Shown piece after piece: positions 54,444 to 62,993 of a stretch of DNA of 64,000 nucleotides. The stretch is taken from assembly GCA_945859605.1 (NCBI GenBank), contig OX243819.1:2638754-2702753 (forward strand), in the 5' to 3' direction. This DNA is from Lumbricus rubellus. Its lineage: Eukaryota > Annelida > Clitellata > Crassiclitellata > Lumbricidae. The notes beneath the pieces were generated by a model. That model did not search any database. It worked only from the letters and a program-made list of their open reading frames with translations, and was not told the origin of the DNA. The number at the start of each line of letters is the position of its first letter. The stretch's first letter is position 1. A program made the position numbers and the translations under genes.

Positions 54444-55406
54444 TCACAATGTTACCAAGTCTTCATTTTCGATCCACGAGTTGAACGTGTCTGGGTAGCC
54501 CAACCACTTCACGAGACATTTCTTCCCGCGTTTCCTAATCACTTTTTCGATTCTGAATATTTCTTGAGTTGTTTTCTGTAGCTCCTGCTCGTAAAAAGAG
54601 CCTTGTATTTCCTCACCCGCAGAATCAGTAATCTTGTAAGTTGGCGGATCTGTGTATTGAACCTGAGATACTACAAAAACCTCCTCCACCCATCTAGTCG
54701 TATAACCCTTTTCAAAAATGTTCTTCTTCCTAGTTATTCTGACTCGATCGCCGATTGTAAACTTTGGTGTAATAGGCTCTGAAATCTCATCGCCGTATAA
54801 ATTCATAAATACAGTCTTTTCGTTCACTTTCATACTAGCCTTCGCGGGGGTCATTTTGATCGAAGAATGTCTCGTGTCATTATAATTACTAACCATCTCA
54901 TCTAATACATCGATATATCTTCTTGTTGAATTAGCCGTAAAGTATTTGAACATCTTCTCTTTCATCGTACGCACCCATCTTTCTACGATACAAGATTTTC
55001 CCTCGTTCTCGGTAGAATACAACTCAACTAAATTCTTCACATTTTTATTATAAAATTCTTTCCCTTTGTCGCACCAAACTTTCGATGGCTGTCGACCGCC
55101 CCTGAGTATCTTCGCGAACCCATCAGCTGTAGACTTCCCACTCTTGTCATGTAATGGAACGATCCATCCATACTTGGAAAACACATCTATGACGGTCAAT
55201 AGATACTTCACGCCATCATTATCTCTAGCGAAAGCCTGCATGTCGATTAGGTCAGCCGCCCAAATCTGGTCAATCCCGCCAACACGGACCCGCCTCGTCC
55301 TAAAATTTCTCACTACTGGTTTGTGTAATTCATTCGCTAATTGATTAGTCCATTTCAGGTCCTGCTGTAATTCTAGGCTTTTTTTAAACCTAGCCCGAGA
55401 CTCGTT
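54444..55406 (-). CDS. INT: Retroviral-type integrase with C-terminal chromodomain (Polinton)
   Basis: DDE integrase. Core starts HKPVVRNFRTRRVRV; first Asp in IWAADLIDM, second in VWCDKGKEFY, Glu in CIVERWVRTMKEK. An SH3-like part (FTIGDRVRITRKKNIFEKGY) and a chromodomain (IEKVIRKRGKKCLVKWLGYP, then WIENEDL) follow. It would insert the element DNA in the host nucleus. Two oddities: only 28 residues separate the second Asp and the Glu, shorter than the usual 33-35, and no ATG occurs before the core. The frame is open back to 55406 and overlaps the PLA2 gene end at a run of seven A, in the -1 frame, so frameshifted translation or a lost start are the options. Confidence 0.8.
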   Translation of the reverse strand, partial: NESRARFKKSLELQQDLKWTNQLANELHKPVVRNFRTRRVRVGGIDQIWAADLIDMQAFARDNDGVKYLLTVIDVFSKYGWIVPLHDKSGKSTADGFAKILRGGRQPSKVWCDKGKEFYNKNVKNLVELYSTENEGKSCIVERWVRTMKEKMFKYFTANSTRRYIDVLDEMVSNYNDTRHSSIKMTPAKASMKVNEKTVFMNLYGDEISEPITPKFTIGDRVRITRKKNIFEKGYTTRWVEEVFVVSQVQYTDPPTYKITDSAGEEIQGSFYEQELQKTTQEIFRIEKVIRKRGKKCLVKWLGYPDTFNSWIENEDLVTL

Positions 55407-55897
55407 TTAGCGGACAAAATAGGTTTGACTATCGCCCTCTCTACGCGTTCCCGCAGACTTGGATTTGGTATATTATTCAACTGGTTTATCATTACTCTAT
55501 CAGCGACATTCCTAGAAGCCGTATCAGTGTGTCGATTGTATGCTAGGTCGTGAATATACGCCGCACTATCTACCCTGTTTATAGGTTTGCTCCAATCTTT
55601 GGGGGTTTCGTTGGGATTCAGACGCAAATCTAGTCTAGTACCGGGACCAGTAAACTGATGGCCCGGCAAATGTACCTCACCAGCAAACTTGGCCCAAGGT
55701 AATTTAATGTTGCTTGTGGCAGCGTTCAGCGAACTAACTAGATCTCCGCCTTGCACAATAGCAGACGCCTTCACGAATTGAGTTTTTGTTTTTCCGCATA
55801 CGACGCAAACACCTCTGAGCATCGATCTCCCATTATTAGCCACGGCGTTCTGCACATCTGCCGTCTGGGTCTGTTTTTTACATTTTACGCAATACAT
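55373..55897 (-). CDS. Phospholipase A2 with N-terminal zinc ribbon
   Basis: 174 residues. Two CxxC pairs (YCVKCKK at 2-8 and GVCVVCGK at 29-36) make a zinc ribbon. After IVQGGDL (48-54) comes the PLA2 region: HQFTGPGTRLDLRL (calcium loop) and NRVDSAAYIHDLAYNRH (catalytic His-Asp). Such domains occur in parvovirus VP1 and in adintovirus/Polinton genomes, where they help virions cross membranes. Divergent from the ATPase gene with only 29 bp of AT-rich DNA between them (55898-55926), a likely two-way promoter. The end overlaps the integrase frame. Confidence 0.75.
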   Translation of the reverse strand: MYCVKCKKQTQTADVQNAVANNGRSMLRGVCVVCGKTKTQFVKASAIVQGGDLVSSLNAATSNIKLPWAKFAGEVHLPGHQFTGPGTRLDLRLNPNETPKDWSKPINRVDSAAYIHDLAYNRHTDTASRNVADRVMINQLNNIPNPSLRERVERAIVKPILSAKTSLGLGLKKA

Positions 55898-55926
55898 TTC
55901 GTTTTTTAATAATATATATTTTTAAA
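55898..55926. promoter_or_regulatory. Bidirectional AT-rich promoter region
   Basis: 29 bases of pure AT-rich sequence between divergent starts, ending TTTTTAAAATG on plus. Its compactness implies that transcription starts almost at the ATGs. Inference from spacing. Confidence 0.4.
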
Positions 55927-56715
55927 ATGGAGATTAGAGATATGAGTTGGGGCACAGCGCTCTCGAAAAGATTCAATAATCCGTTGTTACCAAAAAGCAT
56001 ACGTGGTTTGATAGTTGGGAAATCGGCGTGTGGAAAAACAACGCTTCTTCTCAATCTTTTACTCAGGCCAGACTGGTTGGATTATAATAACTTGCAGGTA
56101 TTCGGTACTTCTCTGTTTCAACCGGAATATCGTATTATCAAAAAAGCATACGAAGAAAAATTGCCGAAAGAAGCGATCGTTCGGCTGTTTGATCACCGAG
56201 ATGAAATCGTGGGTCTAAATGCGTCGCCAGACCTCGTTATGGAGGAAATGGCAAAAAATTCAGAAGCTAAATCCGATATAATTGCCAAGTTCTTTGAGAG
56301 CACCGACGATGTACCGGACCCGAGAGATCTGAGCGCTGAAAAGAAGAACCTGATGATATTCGATGATCTTCAATTGGAAAAACAAAACAAATGTGAAACG
56401 TATTACAATCGGGGGAGGCATAGTAATGTAGATTGTTTTTACCTCGCCCAGAATTATTTCAAATTACCGCGCCAAACAATCAGAGAAAATGCGAACTTTA
56501 TTTGCCTGTTCAAACAAGACCTGAAAAATTGTAATCATATTTACAACGATCATGTGAGTACAGACATGTCGAAAGATGAATTTCGAAAACTATGCAAAAC
56601 AGTATGGGAGCAACCTCATAGATTCGTGGTTTTAGACCTGACTAGCGACAAGTACAATGGTAAATACCGATGCGGACTCGACGAATTTTATATAATCGAG
56701 GATCCGCCATTGTAA
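55927..56715 (+). CDS. ATP: FtsK/HerA-type genome packaging ATPase (A32-like)
   Basis: 262 residues, standard length for Polintons. Walker A GLIVGKSACGKTTLLLNLL (residues 28-46), Walker B NLMIFDDLQ (about 141-149), and a following FYLAQNYFKLPRQTIRENAN region that matches the family sensor segment. It pumps DNA into the capsid. No disabling change. Start at TTTTTAAAATGG. Confidence 0.85.
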   Translation: MEIRDMSWGTALSKRFNNPLLPKSIRGLIVGKSACGKTTLLLNLLLRPDWLDYNNLQVFGTSLFQPEYRIIKKAYEEKLPKEAIVRLFDHRDEIVGLNASPDLVMEEMAKNSEAKSDIIAKFFESTDDVPDPRDLSAEKKNLMIFDDLQLEKQNKCETYYNRGRHSNVDCFYLAQNYFKLPRQTIRENANFICLFKQDLKNCNHIYNDHVSTDMSKDEFRKLCKTVWEQPHRFVVLDLTSDKYNGKYRCGLDEFYIIEDPPL

Positions 56716-56735
56716 AATTGTATTGTATAGTAAAA

Positions 56736-57530
56736 ATGGAATCATCGCTTCTCAAACAGATATCGGAAAACACGGAAAAGACGGCCTGCAACACGGAACC
56801 AAAAACATCATTTTCCATTTTTCTCAGCGAAAAGAGCACGCGAATCAGAACGAAGTTTAATCCACTACTCGAACTGGAGAAGAATAAGAAATATGAAATG
56901 GCCTTAGTTGCCCTCGAGACGTACTATTCTTTTCCGAATATCGACGCGACAAACAACGTCTTCAGGTATTCGCCAAATCGCGACTCACAGTGGGTAAACA
57001 TTGAAGTTCCAGAGGGTTGCTATGAAATAACGGATATCAACGAATATATACAGAGAGTGATGAAGGGGAATGGGCATTACGACGGAGTAAATGGAAATTA
57101 CTGTATCTCAATAGCGCCAAACACCAATACTCTGAGGTCTGTGGTGAATATAGAAGCAGATTATATGGTTGACTTTACGCCAAAGAATTCGATTGGAAAG
57201 GTTCTAGGTTTCAACAGATGGATCTATTCGGGCGGATACAATGAATCGGAGGACTTGGTGAATATAATGAGTGTAAGCAGCCTGAGAGTGACCAGTGACA
57301 TTATCGGGTCTTCGTACACTAACGGAACATCGGAAAACGTGATATATTCTTTTTTCCCGAACGTAGGCCCGGGTTACAAGATTATCGAAGTGCCGCATAA
57401 TTTGATATATCTCCCGATTTTGCTATCTACAATTTCAACGATGGAAACGAGGCTCACAGACCAACACGGGAGCCTACTAAATCTTCGAGGTGAAGAATTA
57501 GCGATTCGATTTCACATCAGAGAAGTTTGA
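56736..57530 (+). CDS. Penton-like minor capsid protein
   Basis: 264 residues from ATG 56736 (TAGTAAAAATG). Contains KKYEMALVALETYYSFPNID, EGCYEITDINEYIQ, FFPNVGPGYKIIEVPHNLIY and RGEELAIRFHIREV at the end, the conserved points of the Polinton minor capsid (penton) family, a single jelly-roll that forms the capsid vertices. The family call is by pattern. An upstream in-frame extension to 56670 is not needed. Confidence 0.65.
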   Translation: MESSLLKQISENTEKTACNTEPKTSFSIFLSEKSTRIRTKFNPLLELEKNKKYEMALVALETYYSFPNIDATNNVFRYSPNRDSQWVNIEVPEGCYEITDINEYIQRVMKGNGHYDGVNGNYCISIAPNTNTLRSVVNIEADYMVDFTPKNSIGKVLGFNRWIYSGGYNESEDLVNIMSVSSLRVTSDIIGSSYTNGTSENVIYSFFPNVGPGYKIIEVPHNLIYLPILLSTISTMETRLTDQHGSLLNLRGEELAIRFHIREV

Positions 57531-57554
57531 AAGTTTTTGTAATTTATTAATAAA

Positions 57555-58151
57555 ATGAATCGTTACACGGGCGTAAAAGTTAATATTTCAGAAGCGCAAC
57601 AAGACAAAATTAAAAGATCACTTCAAGCGGAGAGCGGCGTGAGTATCAAACTATCGCACGAGGATTTGAATGGCGAACACGTTTTGGCTCTCACCCAGGC
57701 GCAAATCAATAAAATGGCAGCTGCCTACCAAAAAGGAACTGGCATGATTATTAAAATGAGTAAAACGCAATTGGAGAACAACAAGAAAGTCGAAGGTGGA
57801 TTCATAGGCGCTATACTTCCGTTTCTAGCGACAGCGGGACGGTTCCTTCTTGGTAGCGTACTGCCAAGTTTAGCACAGGGCGCATTAGGTGGGTTAGGTG
57901 CTGCGGCTGGATCGAAACTTGTCGATAAAATCAGCGGTTCGGGCGTAATGTATGTCAAGAAAGGTGACATAGCGTGCAAAATAAGAGCGGCCGGATCCGG
58001 GTTGTACTTGTCTCCGTGGCAAAAAGGCGCATCGATAATGGGATCCGGGCTTTACATGAAAACAGGGTCGGGCTATGTGAGTGGCGAAGGACTTTTGCTC
58101 GGCCCCAACTCGCCGTTTCGAAACATTCCGATTCTCGGCATGATATTATAA
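57555..58151 (+). CDS. Virion membrane-active core protein (pX-like)
   Basis: 198 residues from ATAAAATG. The N-terminal part is charged. KVEGGFIGAILPFLATAGRF at about 78-97 marks the start of a glycine/alanine-rich hydrophobic segment (LLGSVLPSLAQGALGGLGAA). The C-terminus has GLYL repeats and ends GPNSPFRNIPILGMIL. This organisation is shared by a conserved Polinton/adintovirus virion protein, comparable to adenovirus minor core proteins. VEGG|F is a possible adenain cleavage site. Confidence 0.6.
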   Translation: MNRYTGVKVNISEAQQDKIKRSLQAESGVSIKLSHEDLNGEHVLALTQAQINKMAAAYQKGTGMIIKMSKTQLENNKKVEGGFIGAILPFLATAGRFLLGSVLPSLAQGALGGLGAAAGSKLVDKISGSGVMYVKKGDIACKIRAAGSGLYLSPWQKGASIMGSGLYMKTGSGYVSGEGLLLGPNSPFRNIPILGMIL

Positions 58152-58166
58152 ATTATCATATGTAAA

Positions 58167-58565
58167 ATGTCGAGACCAATACACAAATTTGGAACTAAAC
58201 CAACTAGACCGGTAGAGGATAGAACGCAGCCCGTTTCAGTCTTTTGGAAGATTACGAGCGGTGTTACTCGCACCCCAGTAAGACAACTAGGGGGTCTGCG
58301 ATGGGAGATTTTTGCGCAAAATGATATTACGATACAACCAAAGGCGGCAAATACGCTAAGGCTTGGACTGGGTGTAGAAATGGCGGCAGGTCTTTGTCTC
58401 GTTTCCCTCAGACAGGCTATCAAAGAACGACGATGCAGCCTACTAGACGGAGTGATTTCAGAAGATGTGATTGATGATATCATAGTTTCCATTCAAAACA
58501 ACTCCGATTCGGCAGTAACAATAAATGAAGGAGATTCGCTATGCTGTGTAAATTATCTGCGGTAA
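58167..58565 (+). CDS. dUTPase-fold protein with altered active site
   Basis: 132 residues from TGTAAAATG. The beta pattern IFAQNDITIQPKAANTLRLG, LGVEMAAGLCLVSLRQAI, GVISEDVIDDIIVSIQNNS and INEGDSLCCVNYL follows the trimeric dUTPase fold (strand order, GV.., and the GD near the end). The catalytic Asp of the GVID motif is Ser here and the RSG loop is absent, so the enzyme is probably inactive and the fold may serve structurally. Inference from pattern, not from alignment. Confidence 0.45.
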   Translation: MSRPIHKFGTKPTRPVEDRTQPVSVFWKITSGVTRTPVRQLGGLRWEIFAQNDITIQPKAANTLRLGLGVEMAAGLCLVSLRQAIKERRCSLLDGVISEDVIDDIIVSIQNNSDSAVTINEGDSLCCVNYLR

Positions 58566-58594
58566 AAAAATATATATTGCTAATAAATAAAAGA

Positions 58595-59293
58595 ATGGAA
58601 TACGAAGGCATCAAACTCTATCCAAACCTAACAAATATAACACCCTCCGCGCCAGAAGGTGAAATACAAATAGCCGCGGGGTCTGCGCAAACGTATCGAC
58701 TTCAGAAGATTAGCGAAATCAAAAAGGAGATCGAGCAAGAACGCGACAAAAGAGCAGCGTTGAGTAAAAAGTACCATAGAAGTGTGAGCGTAATCGGCGT
58801 AGTAGACAACGTCCTCTTGGCGATCACGATGGGGCTCGGAATTTCGGGAATCGGTGTACTAGCCACCATAATTGCAACCCCCATCGCTATTGCTATGGAA
58901 GGGACAGCGCTAGGTGCGGGGCTATTGAGTATAATTGGCAGCCGAATCTGTAAAAAGCTCGCCCTGAAGGCGGAGAAGCATGAAAGGATCAAAACGCTAG
59001 CTGACGCGAAGCTCAACACGATCAGCGACCATATTTCAAAAGCACTCGTGGATGATCACATTTCAGACGAGGAATATTCTCTGATTCTAAGTGAGATTGA
59101 AAAATTCAATGGCATGAAAGAAGAAATCAAAAGTAAGTCGAAAGTTGCGATAGACGTGATGGACGAGGAAACGAAACAATCTCTCATCGATCGGGGAAGA
59201 GAGGAAGTCAGGCAGTCCTTTCAAAGCATGTTTGAGAAAAATACCGAATCTGTGAGAAAGACGACTAACGTGAACATGTACGAAATCATGTAG
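58595..59293 (+). CDS. Uncharacterised coiled-coil and membrane protein of Polintons
   Basis: 232 residues from ATG 58595. Order: a proline-rich start, coiled coil (ISEIKKEIEQERDKRAALSK), hydrophobic stretch of about 50 residues (VLLAITMGLGISGIGVLATI, then IATPIAIAMEGTALGAGLLS), a second helical region (LADAKLNTISDHISKALVDD), and a charged tail. This conserved Polinton ORF has no assigned function that I know of. A virion or membrane scaffold role is plausible. Confidence 0.55.
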   Translation: MEYEGIKLYPNLTNITPSAPEGEIQIAAGSAQTYRLQKISEIKKEIEQERDKRAALSKKYHRSVSVIGVVDNVLLAITMGLGISGIGVLATIIATPIAIAMEGTALGAGLLSIIGSRICKKLALKAEKHERIKTLADAKLNTISDHISKALVDDHISDEEYSLILSEIEKFNGMKEEIKSKSKVAIDVMDEETKQSLIDRGREEVRQSFQSMFEKNTESVRKTTNVNMYEIM

Positions 59294-59447
59294 ACTTGTA
59301 GAGTTTTGTAGAGCTATGTAGACCTATGTCGCTATGTCTGAAAATACGTCTAACTTGTGTTTTTACACATGTCGAAAAACATGTCGAAAAACACGTCTAG
59401 AAACACGCCGGAAAACATGTCGAAAAACATTAAATTTTTTATTAAAA
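59294..59447 (+). repeat. 12-bp tandem repeats between Polinton genes
   Basis: 59367-59430 is five copies of ACATGTCGAAAA (two degenerate). Before it, TGTAGAG-type repeats fill 59291-59338. They create a false frame reading CRKTCRKTR. Possibly a promoter or replication signal. Confidence 0.6.
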
Positions 59448-60350
59448 ATGTCGTTTCTAAAGATAGATGACCCGGCGAAAAGAAATTTCATAGTCGAAGA
59501 GTTTCTGAAGTCCAAGAAGAATATTCAACAAAACTTTTTATCGGAGAGATTGGGGGATTCGGGGCTGCAACAAGAACTAACCAAGCTGTACAAGCCTATC
59601 GTCGAGTCGCAATCCGCAATTTCCAAAGAGCAAAATGTCTTACTATCCGCCATCAAAGAAAACTCGATAGCTACTACAAACGCACTACAGACGCTACCCG
59701 CTTCGTTGAAGATTCAATTTCCTCAGTATCCCTCGATAGAAGCGTATAGCGACGATCCGGCCGAGGATATTAGAACTTTAGAATTAGGTGATGTAGCCAC
59801 CAAGTACCTTCATCAATACGCCTCCGATAGAAAAATCGTAGACACGACGTTCGGAATACGATCAAAAAATAGTCAATTCTACATCGGCGATACTCCGATT
59901 TCTATTCAAGGAGACGATGTGACGGTTGGAAATAAGACGTATAGCGGAACGCCGGGGCTTTGGGAGTTGTTGACGATGAAACAGCCGAACGCGTCGATAT
60001 ACGATAATAATGATAGAGACGATTACGCCGAGATTCTACTCGCGTCGGATGCTATCAGACAGCCAAAAAATCCCAACAAACCGAAAGCATCTTCGAGCGT
60101 CAAATATAGAGAAATTATCAAGCCGATATGGGAAAAGAGGACTCGTAATGCGGTGGGCAAAGGCGTGGGCGGTGTAATTGTTATTTCCGAAGATCCAAAC
60201 GTGTTAGCGAAACAGCTAGAACTACGATTTCAAAGCTTCAAAGCAGGCAATACCGGCGTGAGAAACGAGATCGTGGCGATGTGCGACGCGTTATTGAGGC
60301 AGGAAGTGCTGAGTAAAGATGCTTACAAAAATATAATGATGACATTGTAA
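59448..60350 (+). CDS. Uncharacterised conserved Polinton protein
   Basis: 300 residues from ATTAAAAATG at 59448, chosen because upstream in-frame sequence is repeat-derived. Contains MSFLKIDDPAKRNFIVEEFL, a helical region with Gln-rich segments, KTYSGTPGLWELLTMKQP (about 157-175) and SSSVKYREIIKPIWEKR, then GGVIVISEDPN. The GTPGLWELL motif is shared by a widespread Polinton ORF of unknown role. Intact. Confidence 0.6.
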   Translation: MSFLKIDDPAKRNFIVEEFLKSKKNIQQNFLSERLGDSGLQQELTKLYKPIVESQSAISKEQNVLLSAIKENSIATTNALQTLPASLKIQFPQYPSIEAYSDDPAEDIRTLELGDVATKYLHQYASDRKIVDTTFGIRSKNSQFYIGDTPISIQGDDVTVGNKTYSGTPGLWELLTMKQPNASIYDNNDRDDYAEILLASDAIRQPKNPNKPKASSSVKYREIIKPIWEKRTRNAVGKGVGGVIVISEDPNVLAKQLELRFQSFKAGNTGVRNEIVAMCDALLRQEVLSKDAYKNIMMTL

Positions 60351-60362
60351 AATGCAGGAAAA

Positions 60363-60821
60363 ATGCAGGTCATTAATAGAAGGAGGTATAGAAAACAATA
60401 CGTTATCGGAGGATCGGGAATATTCGATACAATTTCGGGATTTTTCAAACGACTAGTAACGTCGAACGCCGCCAAACAATTAGCAACGACCGCTCTCAGC
60501 GCGAGTAAAGACGTGGCGAAAGAAATTGGGAAAAAGGCCATCGACGTTGGGAAAACAACCGCAATCGACGCTGGCAAACGATTAGTGGACAAAGCAGTGG
60601 CCAAACTGTTTACTCCTACTCCTACTCCCACCTCCAAGAAAATTACGCCAGAAACTAGACAAATTTTAGACCGGCTGAGTGGCGTCGGGTCGAGCCAAAA
60701 TATCTCGAATATCCCGAATATTAATAATCTGATGATGGGGGATGTTCTGAAGAAGAACGGCGCCATGTCGATACAAGATTTAGTACGCTCGCTAAACGGC
60801 GCCGGAATGAAGGTCGCGTAA
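60363..60821 (+). CDS. Small basic amphipathic virion protein (pVI-like)
   Basis: 152 residues. Basic start MQVINRRRYRKQYVIGGSGI, then an amphipathic helix (IFDTISGFFKRLVTSNAAKQ) and lysine-rich helical repeats (GKKAIDVGKTTAIDAGKRLV), a TPTPTPTSKK linker and a conserved end. VIGG|S is a candidate adenain site that would free the helix, as in adenovirus pVI, which lyses membranes. Function is inferred. The nearby ATG at 60352 is out of frame. Confidence 0.55.
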   Translation: MQVINRRRYRKQYVIGGSGIFDTISGFFKRLVTSNAAKQLATTALSASKDVAKEIGKKAIDVGKTTAIDAGKRLVDKAVAKLFTPTPTPTSKKITPETRQILDRLSGVGSSQNISNIPNINNLMMGDVLKKNGAMSIQDLVRSLNGAGMKVA

Positions 60822-60855
60822 AAAATATATTATCGCGTAGTAAAAAGTAGTAAAA

Positions 60856-62160
60856 ATGCAATCATCCGATATTCTGAGATTTACCGAACAACCATTGAGC
60901 GATGAAAGCGTCGAACGTTACGAATGGTACGAGTATGAGCCGATATCGGGGGCGAATCTAAACACCTCCGGCGAGATTAGAATAAATATCGAACTTCAAG
61001 ATCTATTTTGTCATCCAGCAGAATCTTACCTGCTGTTCGAGGGTAGATTGATGAAGGCGGTCAACAACAACACCTTCTACGTTAATATCGATGAAGCAAC
61101 CCTTACGAATAATGGGCTCATGCATCTTTTCAGTCAAATTTCGTATTCACTGTCGAATCAGGAAATTGAATCGTTATTTCACCCGGGTCAAGCAACGACG
61201 ATGCTCGGATTACTCAAATACCCGAATGATTTTCAACTAGCTCAAGGATTGAATCAGTTGTGGTACAAGGATAGCGGAGCGACGGCTGCTATCGCGGATA
61301 ATCAGGGTTTCGCCGTGAGACAGGCGTATATAATTCAAAAACCAAATGCCAAAGGTACTTTTAGCTTTGTTGTTCCATTGAAGCATATTTTCGGATTTTG
61401 CGATGATTACGACAAGGTTGTTTTTGGTGTGAAACATACGCTAACTCTGGTTCGTAAAGCCGATGATGACGCAATTTTTAGTTCAGCCGCCGTATACGCC
61501 GCGGGTGCAGGGAAAGTTAGGCTGGATAAAATCTCATGGTTCATGCCGCACGTTATTCCCGCGGATATGGAGAAGATGCAATTGTACAAAACGATCGAAT
61601 CGAAAGCGTCGTTGCCAGTTGCGTACAGAGCCCGTCAATGCGATACCACCTCCGTCGCACAGTCGACTAATTTTAGCTGGAGACTTAGCGTCAAGACATT
61701 ACCTGAGAAACCTAGGTACATCATCTTGGGTTTTCAAACCGACAAAAGCGGCAATCAAGAACAAAATCCATCCGTTTTCAATCATTGCGATCTGAAGAAC
61801 ATGTTCGTGATGATGAACCAGGACCGATATCCAGTTGTCGACTACAACCTATCATTTCCGAATCAACAATTCGCGCGGGCGTACCGAGCAGCAGCCGCGT
61901 TCAGTGAAAAATACTATGGAATGGATGAACTAATGACGCAATGCAATATCACACCCTCGGACTTCAAAGATTTGTTTCCGATTATGGTGTTTGATGTGAG
62001 CAAGCAATCCGAGCGTCTGAAGTCATCGGTGGTCGATATTCAGATCAAAGGCACGTTCAATACGGCGCCGCCGGCTAATACGGAAGCGTACGCAGTGGTG
62101 ATTTCAGACAAGTTACTGAGGTTTCAATCGGATGGGCAGAAAATGAGCGTGGTATATTGA
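60856..62160 (+). CDS. MCP: Major capsid protein (double jelly-roll type)
   Basis: 434 residues from GTAGTAAAAATG. Conserved blocks: RYEWYEYEPISGANLNTSGE, LTNNGLMHLFSQISYSL, NPG-like HPGQATTMLGLL, VPLKHIFGFCDDYDKVVFGV, MPHVIPADMEK, SWRLSVKTLPEKPRYIILGF, ITPSDFKDLFPIMVFDVSKQ and AYAVVISDKLL. This matches a capsid protein family common in animal Polinton-like elements. The double jelly-roll forms pseudo-hexameric capsomers. Shorter than many Polinton capsid proteins; no frame damage. The fold assignment is from family knowledge. Confidence 0.6.
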   Translation: MQSSDILRFTEQPLSDESVERYEWYEYEPISGANLNTSGEIRINIELQDLFCHPAESYLLFEGRLMKAVNNNTFYVNIDEATLTNNGLMHLFSQISYSLSNQEIESLFHPGQATTMLGLLKYPNDFQLAQGLNQLWYKDSGATAAIADNQGFAVRQAYIIQKPNAKGTFSFVVPLKHIFGFCDDYDKVVFGVKHTLTLVRKADDDAIFSSAAVYAAGAGKVRLDKISWFMPHVIPADMEKMQLYKTIESKASLPVAYRARQCDTTSVAQSTNFSWRLSVKTLPEKPRYIILGFQTDKSGNQEQNPSVFNHCDLKNMFVMMNQDRYPVVDYNLSFPNQQFARAYRAAAAFSEKYYGMDELMTQCNITPSDFKDLFPIMVFDVSKQSERLKSSVVDIQIKGTFNTAPPANTEAYAVVISDKLLRFQSDGQKMSVVY

Positions 62161-62233
62161 AGTTCATGATAGAATGGCCGATGAAGTGTAGAAGTGTTGT
62201 ATTCAAATTCAAAACTTGATTCGGTTTTGAATT

Positions 62234-62968
62234 CTAAGGTCGTAAGTATGCCGCTGAAAATTCGCGAACAAAAATATTTACCGGATCAAACGAACTAATA
62301 AATATCTCGAGATAATCAGTATTAGTTAATCGAACTAGGCTAGTGCCCGACACATATTTTTTCGACCCGGCCTTACCCCCGCCGCCGACAATCAGCTCGT
62401 CCACTCCCCCACTTTTGTACAAGCCAACAGTTTCGTTATATTTACCACTACTGTCGCGTATTTCCAAACACGCCGTAACCATGTAACAGCCGGCTTTCCG
62501 AGGAAGGAAACGGTTCGAATCGACTAGACAATTATCCGGATCGAATTTTACAGCTCCAAATGTTACTTGCGTTATTGTGTTGGCGATGATAGCCTGAGCC
62601 GAGAGGCCGTAAACACTAAACGCCGGGCCAAATGCGACCTCAGCAGTGGGTGTAGGCGCTATCGAAGCAATTCGTTCGTCTACGTATTTTTTATTCGTCA
62701 AATGATTATCGTTTGACGGAATGCCCGCGTGATTCGTAATCAAATCTATAGCTTGACCCCAACTTAGCGCTTCATCCATTCCCGCATCCGGATTATTCGT
62801 TATTGGCAGGCCTTTGATGCAGCTGCCATTCATATTTAGATTCCCAGTCGCCGGATTTGCTCCATCCAACCTTAGAAAAGTACTGTTTACTTGGGACAGC
62901 GTAACGCCCCCTGCAATTATTTTTTGAGTAGATCCTGAATCTGTATGACCAAATTTATCAACAGGCAT
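62234..62968 (-). CDS. Fibre-like protein 2 (tail-fibre stalk plus C1q-like head)
   Basis: 244 residues. The N-terminal 105 residues resemble virus and phage fibre bases and stalks: MPVDKFGHTDSGSTQ, then FLRLDGANPATGNLNMNG and HLTNKKYVDERI. The C-terminal 130 form a predicted beta-sandwich like C1q/TNF heads (AFSVYGLSAQAIIANTITQV, FLPRKAGCYMVTACLEI, end FSAAYLRP). Expected role: attachment of virions to cells. IAGG|V near residue 20 may be a protease site. Paralogous to the adjacent 62994-63725 gene. Confidence 0.6.
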   Translation of the reverse strand: MPVDKFGHTDSGSTQKIIAGGVTLSQVNSTFLRLDGANPATGNLNMNGSCIKGLPITNNPDAGMDEALSWGQAIDLITNHAGIPSNDNHLTNKKYVDERIASIAPTPTAEVAFGPAFSVYGLSAQAIIANTITQVTFGAVKFDPDNCLVDSNRFLPRKAGCYMVTACLEIRDSSGKYNETVGLYKSGGVDELIVGGGGKAGSKKYVSGTSLVRLTNTDYLEIFISSFDPVNIFVREFSAAYLRP

Positions 62969-62993
62969 TTTGAATATAATAATTTTTATTAAT

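Noticed and set aside
59334..59447. N-terminal extension rich in CRKT for the 59448 gene
   Set aside because: It is a translation of the 12-base tandem repeat; the ATG at 59448 has the standard TTAAAAATG context.
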